This document shows positions 60,801-64,000 of a stretch of 64,000 nt of DNA, in pieces. The DNA lies in contig NC_049981.1 in the NCBI RefSeq assembly GCF_000003815.2, forward strand, positions 25,862,463-25,926,462, written 5' to 3'. The DNA comes from Branchiostoma floridae (lineage: Eukaryota; Chordata; Leptocardii; Amphioxiformes; Branchiostomatidae). The translations under genes and the position numbers were made by a program. The notes beneath the pieces were generated by a model. It was not told the DNA's origin. It did not search any database and worked only from the letters and a program-made list of their open reading frames with translations. The first letter of the stretch is position 1, and each line of letters starts with the position of its first letter.

Positions 60801-61102
60801 CATCTATGAGATTATTTTTGACTGCAATCTCATGAACAAGGCAAGGCATACTGTAAATGCATTTACTTTCGCTGTGACTTTCAAGTAGAAGGGAAAACAA
60901 ATATATACAGTAGTCCTACAATGGAAACATATTTGCTGTGTCATAAATTTGATAAAACCATGGTCAAGTTTCAAGATTTACAGCATGAGATGGGAAATAA
61001 TGTGTTCACCTCTAAAGCCACTCTCTGTTTGGCCATGGCCTTGACTACCTTCTCGTACATCTGAGTGTTGTGGATGCCCATTCCACAGAAGATGGCAAAG
61101 GC
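51736..61102 (-). CDS. PDE5A-like: PDE5-type cGMP phosphodiesterase, 3' part (catalytic domain and C-terminus)
   Basis: Visible exons in transcript order: 61010-61102, 60624-60674, 59644-59790, 58310-58417, 57753-57862, 57319-57406, 56759-56859, 55857-55928, 55529-55592, [one missing], 53996-54079, 53567-53734 and 51736-51882. Phases agree at all visible joins. The protein starts at the end of GAF-B ([17 protein letters not shown]) and contains the metal-binding signatures YHNWRHAFN and [10 protein letters not shown], then [25 protein letters not shown] and [20 protein letters not shown]. These are closest to PDE5 among PDE5/6/11 in my reading. The family hydrolyses cGMP to GMP in the cytosol and GAF domains sense cGMP. 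No CaaX prenylation box is seen. Upstream GAF exons are outside the window. Confidence 0.9.
51930..52161 (+). mobile_element. tRNA-derived SINE, 5' part
   Basis: Head atggcctagtggctaggcta and a degenerate B box (aggtctgattcc), then ttgggtaaggcactttac, cacccaggtgtacatg and atgggtacctgactttgc, ending gccctaacacagtaga. It continues after 53079 beyond a LINE insertion. Related fragments lie at 8624-8705. Confidence 0.65.
52162..53067 (+). mobile_element. LINE reverse transcriptase fragment inserted into the SINE
   Basis: It is flanked by an exact 11-bp duplication aacacagtaga (52151-52161 and 53068-53078). The frame starts within the RT domain ([13 protein letters not shown]), breaks near 52,230, and continues at 52269-52733 with [26 protein letters not shown] and DFADDIALL. 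After a small deletion near 52,731 it reads SDFKYLGGF and ILSYGSESW. The 3' end is a (gat) repeat. RTE-like by motif, 5' truncated and dead. Confidence 0.85.
53079..53140 (+). mobile_element. SINE, 3' part after the LINE insertion
   Basis: The reading taacaaccaactgcccttac, then agcctcgaaaaggct, is collinear with aataacaacccaaatgcctcaaaaag at 8675-8705. Removing the LINE and one duplication restores a continuous SINE. Confidence 0.6.
53552..53734 (-). CDS. PDE5A-like: PDE exon: C-terminal region (two possible ends)
   Basis: The acceptor is cttccctacag. It reads [20 protein letters not shown] and [14 protein letters not shown], then an acidic tail. If not spliced further the frame ends VTLD-stop at 53552. 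A donor inside the exon (gggaag|gtgact, exon end at 53567) leaves phase 0 and joins the exon at 51736-51882. Confidence 0.88.
   Translation of the reverse strand, partial: YLAKALPSLSPLLKGCEDNRQHWQTLADSRKERQDAEAAGKDAPEVDGIDGEDTGKVTLD
53757..53840. repeat. (TGGA)/(TGAA) microsatellite
   Basis: Tandem tgga and tgaa tetranucleotides with small interruptions in a PDE intron. Confidence 0.9.
53996..54079 (-). CDS. PDE5A-like: PDE exon: MNREKK and last catalytic helices
   Basis: It is 28 codons, phase 0 at both ends, acceptor cccttttag, donor aag|gtaaca. It reads [20 protein letters not shown] and AICMPVYK, strongly PDE5-like. Confidence 0.93.
54190..54800. repeat. Possible SINE-like repeat around the gap
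   Basis: The left side (ctttacattccatctcagag, then gatgaaagagtat) and the right side (ttggccactagagcactcaa) look like parts of a tRNA-derived repeat, the latter on the minus strand. The identification is weak because the middle is N. Confidence 0.25.
54332..54667. other. Assembly gap, 336 N, probably hiding a PDE exon
   Basis: The exon before ends at VQQR in phase 0 and the exon after starts at DMMNREKK in phase 0. In PDE5 relatives about 25 residues lie between. I found no such exon in 54,668-55,528 or 54,080-54,331. Confidence 0.99.
55529..55592 (-). CDS. PDE5A-like: PDE exon: [12 protein letters not shown] motif
   Basis: It is 64 nt, acceptor gcccacag, donor agg|gttagg. It reads [20 protein letters not shown] and R, with the Asp that coordinates metal in class I PDEs. 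Confidence 0.93.
55857..55928 (-). CDS. PDE5A-like: PDE exon: lysine-rich loop
   Basis: It is 72 nt, acceptor catctttcag, donor aaact|gttgag. It reads [20 protein letters not shown] and NRK, and the split codon makes Leu with the next exon. It aligns with the RRGEFFELI region of PDE5. Confidence 0.82.
56759..56859 (-). CDS. PDE5A-like: PDE exon: STDLALYFK segment
   Basis: It is 33 codons plus two bases, acceptor cttgtccag, donor caa|gtaagt. It reads [20 protein letters not shown], then [13 protein letters not shown]. The TDLALY segment is conserved in PDE5/6/11. Confidence 0.92.
57319..57406 (-). CDS. PDE5A-like: PDE exon: ERHHFDQC helix
   Basis: One base completes the split Lys codon, then 29 codons read [20 protein letters not shown] and QCIMILTSE. 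The acceptor is tgtatcag and the donor gag|gtaggg, ending in phase 0. Confidence 0.93.
57753..57862 (-). CDS. PDE5A-like: PDE exon: HDLDHRG metal site
   Basis: It is 36 codons plus two bases, acceptor tttttcag, donor gaa|gtaagt. It reads [20 protein letters not shown] followed by [16 protein letters not shown]. The HD-x2-H motif supplies metal ligands. Confidence 0.95.
58045..58120. repeat. Small palindrome related to the element at 59840-60060
   Basis: The string gacggatggtggtttcaaat is mirrored by agtttgaaaccaccgtc around an AT-rich centre. It shares the pattern, though not the exact sequence, of the central palindrome at 59918-59990. Confidence 0.55.
58310..58417 (-). CDS. PDE5A-like: PDE exon: first metal-binding histidine motif
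   Basis: It is 36 codons, phase 0 at both ends, acceptor tttgtgcag, donor aag|gtacct. It reads [20 protein letters not shown] then [14 protein letters not shown]. The YHNWRHAFN signature contains the catalytic acid His and the first metal His of class I PDEs. Confidence 0.95.
58632..59187. mobile_element. Non-autonomous element with 25-bp inverted ends
   Basis: The left end aaggcgcccagagcagtttt and ttag is inverted at the right end (ctaaaaaaactgctctgggc, then gcctt). Length is about 555 bp. The 77-codon frame inside (58775-59008) has no known domain and is matched by an open frame on the other strand. It lies in a PDE intron. Target duplication not identified. Confidence 0.75.
59644..59790 (-). 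CDS. PDE5A-like: PDE exon: start of catalytic domain
   Basis: It is 49 codons, phase 0 at both ends, acceptor gaatttcag, donor aag|gtaagg. It includes [20 protein letters not shown] and [14 protein letters not shown], the first helices of the class I PDE catalytic fold. Confidence 0.88.
59840..60060. repeat. Palindromic element, about 220 bp
   Basis: The outer ends (taacgctagttcacctttat against ataaaggtgaagtaacgtta) are inverted, and the centre is also palindromic (atcaagtcgacagatgatgg against ccatcgacttgat). A diverged relative of the centre lies at 58045-58120 in the neighbouring intron. It is MITE-like, without coding content. Confidence 0.65.
60624..60674 (-). CDS. PDE5A-like: PDE exon: LSYHA linker
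   Basis: It is 17 codons, phase 0 at both ends, acceptor cccaacacag, donor aga|gtgagt. It reads [17 protein letters not shown], equivalent to the VLSYHA-x-AEEE segment of PDE5. Too short to stand out as an open frame. Confidence 0.85.
61010..61102 (-). CDS. PDE5A-like: PDE exon: end of GAF-B
   Basis: It is 31 codons, phase 0 at both ends, acceptor ttttggtag, donor gag|gtgaac. It reads [20 protein letters not shown] and then [10 protein letters not shown], matching the GAF-B end and connecting helix of PDE5 and PDE11. It is the most 5' exon in the window. Confidence 0.88.
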
Positions 61103-61472
61103 CTACCAAAATAAAGCATACACTTTATACATATTATATCAAACCTCATTGTCATAGACAAACTAAACTTGACATAAGTACAAAACTGTTATTCCATCAA
61201 TAGTAGTAGTACTGTAGTAAATCAATCATGTAACTAGAGTTCCACGAACACATACCTTTGCCAAATAAACCAGGTTTGTTATGTAGAATGATGTCTGTAG
61301 ACAAATGCGTTACTCATTTCATTTTCTTCATAATTATATGCTTGAAGTTGGTTTATAAAATTTTGGCATTGATTATGCAAATTAGATCCCAAGTTACAAT
61401 TAATTGATATCAAATTGTATCAAGCATAACTTAAGCTATCAGCATACCAAAAATCATGATGATCCTTTGATC

Positions 61473-63916
61473 ATGTTTCCTGCAAACGCTGGGGGCGGCA
61501 TTACGATCACGGTATGATCAGCTGTCTGCTGAAAACTCGGCTTAAAACGAAACACAAAGTAACAAGAATGCCAGACTTTAGCCTACTTCAACATGATGCC
61601 CAGCTACAACAGGAATTTGACAACAGCGTAAGCACAAACATCGCTAGCAGCAACGTCACCCAAATGACCCCACAGACTCACTGAAAACCCTTCAGGAGTC
61701 CGTGTATGAGGCAGCGTCTGCCGTGCTACCAAAACGCACCTCTCTCCCTCTGCGTAAACGTCTCGTCAGCGACAGGACCAAAAACCTCTACTCACACAGA
61801 CAAGCAAACTACCAAAACATGAACAACCATCAACTTAAGGAAGCATCTAAAGCGATCTGTCAATCAGCTCGGGAAGACTATCGAAGCTACATTGACAGTA
61901 TAATCAGAGACCTAGAGGTAGCGGAGCAAACGGGGAACTCACGTGAAATCACTCGATTAACCAAGATCCTTAGCGGCAAGTCAAACAGCACTGTCAAAAT
62001 GCCATCTCAAGACTTGGCTGGACAACCGATCATGTCCTCTGAGCAACTTCTGTCAGCATGGAACACTTTCCTCGCCCAAAAGTTTGCTGCACCTCCCACA
62101 GACTCTCACCGCCAGCGTGAGACCACGGTAAGCCAAGAAGACCACCTGAGTGAAAGTGAACTTGAAGAGTGTCTGAAAGCCCTTAAAAGCGGCAAAGCAC
62201 CAGGATATGACAAGATCCCAATAGAGGCCTATCATCACTCACCCGCAGCAAAACAAGAACTGTTTAGAGTGGTAAACCTGATCTGGGACTCTGAGATCAT
62301 ACCCCCAGAACTTGTGAAAGGCATATTTATCATGCTCTACAAGAAAAATGACCGGAACAACTACAGCAACTACAGGGCAATCTGTCTTCTAAGCCATGCT
62401 TATAAACTCCTCTCTGCTGTGATTGCCCGTCGCCTACATGTCCAGTTGGAGCCGCTCCTTCCAGACAGTCAGGCAGGGTTTCGACCTGCAAGGGGCACCC
62501 GCGACAACGTCTGCATCCTGAAGTGGACAATAAACATGTTGCTGCGCGAGTCGAAACCAGCAGTAGTTACATTCATTGATTATGCAGCTGCTTTTGACAC
62601 TGAAAGTCAAGTCTTTCTCGACGTAGCGCTTAGTTCTGTTGGAGATTCCCTCAAGGTGCGCAGAATCATCCAAGCTGTATTCAGCGTCGCCAGTGGGTGT
62701 GTCTGTGTTACAAGCCCCAATGGGAACCAAGAGCTCTCAGAGCCGTTTAAGATCTCGCGAGGGGTTCTGCAAGGAGACATCTTTTCTCCAGTCGCCTTTA
62801 TCGCAGGCCTCATGCGCATATTTGCACTGCATGACAATCCCGACTCAGGGGTAACAGTAGGCAGTCCTCCTCACCAGGTAACCATCAGTCGCCTGGAGTA
62901 CGCTGACGACGCGGGGCTGCTGGATGAAAGTGTCCAAGACGCCTCCGAACGCATCTCTGCAATAGCCATTGGTTCCAGGAACGATGCAGCCATGGAGATA
63001 TCAGTCCCGAAAACAAAAGCTATGCACATACACAAGAAAGACCGTGTATCAAAGACGACTGATGCTGAGATAGCAGCCTCGAACCTCAAGCACAGATGCC
63101 CAGAGTGCACTAGAGACTTCTCCACCAAGAGAGGCCTAGCCATCCATCGGAGCCGCTGGTGCCTACACCACCCCTCCACCGCCAACATCCGTTCACGTGC
63201 AGGTAGCTTGGCAGACAAAGAAGTACAGCGACGAAAAAGACTTGCCAAGGAGGAGGAGCGTGATAACGTTGTCCTACTGGACCAACAACTGGAGAACGTC
63301 CATACATTCGACTACCTAGGAAGCCGCATGCAGTGTGACGGTGACCAGAAAGCGGATGTTAAACACAGAATGATATGGACATCGCACAATCCCGCTTCAG
63401 CTCCATGCACCACATATGGAGAGATCACAGACTGCCTCAGAGAATGAAACTCCGACTGTACAAATCCTCTGTTTGTTCAACCCTCACACATGGCTGTGAA
63501 GCATGGGACTTAACGCAGGACGTTACGAGAATGATAAATGGCTTTAACAGCAGATGCTTACAGGTGATTACAAAGAATAACTTCCGAGACACAGCAACAC
63601 ACCCAGACTTCAACCTGGTGTCAGCCATCCACCGGAGACGACTCCGGTACCTGGGCCACGTTCTTCGCATGGACCCCTCCAGACTGGTCAGGCGCACCCT
63701 GAAGGCCTACGTGTGCGGATCAGAAAACCCGCCTGAAGGTTCCCTCCTAATGGACTGTGACTTACCTTTCGAACTGGTAGCTAGGCAAGCCAGAAATAGG
63801 CAAATGTGGAACGCCAAAGTTAATAAGATAAACTGACTTTATGTATATATTGAAAGCACGGTCTGTAGATATTGTAGCATAGGGCCCACGGCCTAAGAAA
63901 TGTGAATTATATATAT
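61473..63916 (+). mobile_element. 5'-truncated LINE with zinc finger inside the reverse transcriptase protein
   Basis: It is flanked by an 11-bp duplication atcctttgatc (61462-61472 and 63917-63927). It begins in the last part of an endonuclease (DHGMISCLLKTRL at 61505), shifts frame near 61,660, then reads 581 codons (61702-63447): GYDKIPIEAY, QAGFRPARGTRDN, TFIDYAAAFD, SRGVLQGDIFSP and LEYADDAGLL are RT motifs. A C-x2-C-x12-H-x4-C finger follows at residues 466-487. A small frame break near 63,370 leads into 63375-63836 (RLYKSSVCSTLTHGCEAW), ending TGA. The 3' end is AT-repeat. It is probably inactive because it is truncated and frame-broken. It sits upstream of the first visible PDE exon, likely in a PDE intron. 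Confidence 0.9.
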
Positions 63917-63927
63917 ATCCTTTGATC

Positions 63928-64000
63928 CATTCTTGACTTATTCTCTTTCAAAGTCTTTAAATACACCTCTTACTCTCTTCCCTCTTTCTCAGTTACATAT
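63928..64000. other. End of window, nothing recognised
   Basis: Pyrimidine-rich sequence after the LINE target duplication. The next PDE exon (GAF-B) would be expected further on, outside the window. Confidence 0.4.

Overview
The window looks like animal nuclear DNA: long introns with GT/AG borders, few coding exons, many microsatellites, foldback elements and LINE/SINE relics, and no bacterial-style gene packing. The combination of an hnRNP C/RALY-type RRM gene, a PDE5-type phosphodiesterase, a C2H2 zinc-finger gene and this repeat style suggests an invertebrate chordate, most likely a lancelet (Branchiostoma). That placement is inference, not proof. Four runs of N (100, 194, 765 and 336 bases) mark assembly gaps.

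Layout. (1) 1,533-13,608, plus strand: a seven-exon gene of 326 codons whose splice phases all agree. Exons 1-4 match an hnRNP C/RALY-type RNA-binding protein (RRM, EPKPDRP-type linker, proline run, basic stretch). Exons 5 and 6 each carry a zinc finger resembling the N-terminal fingers of BCL11-type repressors. This apparent RRM plus BCL11-like finger chimera is the main discovery candidate. (2) 13.6-38 kb: no convincing host gene. It holds a foldback element just behind the stop codon of gene 1, CR1-like LINE relics, two related elements with 8-bp target duplications (hAT-type), and a composite tandem repeat at 32.5-34.6 kb. (3) 38,181-39,964, minus strand: an unusual multi-C2H2 zinc-finger gene with a 194-N gap and a one-base frame break at the gap edge. 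(4) 40-51.7 kb: gene-poor, with several small inverted-repeat elements and an AT-rich stretch. (5) 51,736-61,102, minus strand: the 3' part (end of GAF-B, catalytic domain, C-terminus) of a PDE5-type cGMP phosphodiesterase in at least eleven visible exons, with one expected exon probably lost in the 336-N gap and 5' exons outside the window. Its introns hold a SINE split by a LINE fragment, an element with long terminal inverted repeats, a smaller palindromic element, and a 2.4-kb LINE whose reverse transcriptase carries an extra zinc finger.

The three genes are independent transcription units and nothing in the sequence links them functionally. Family calls come from motifs I recognise; no database search was run.
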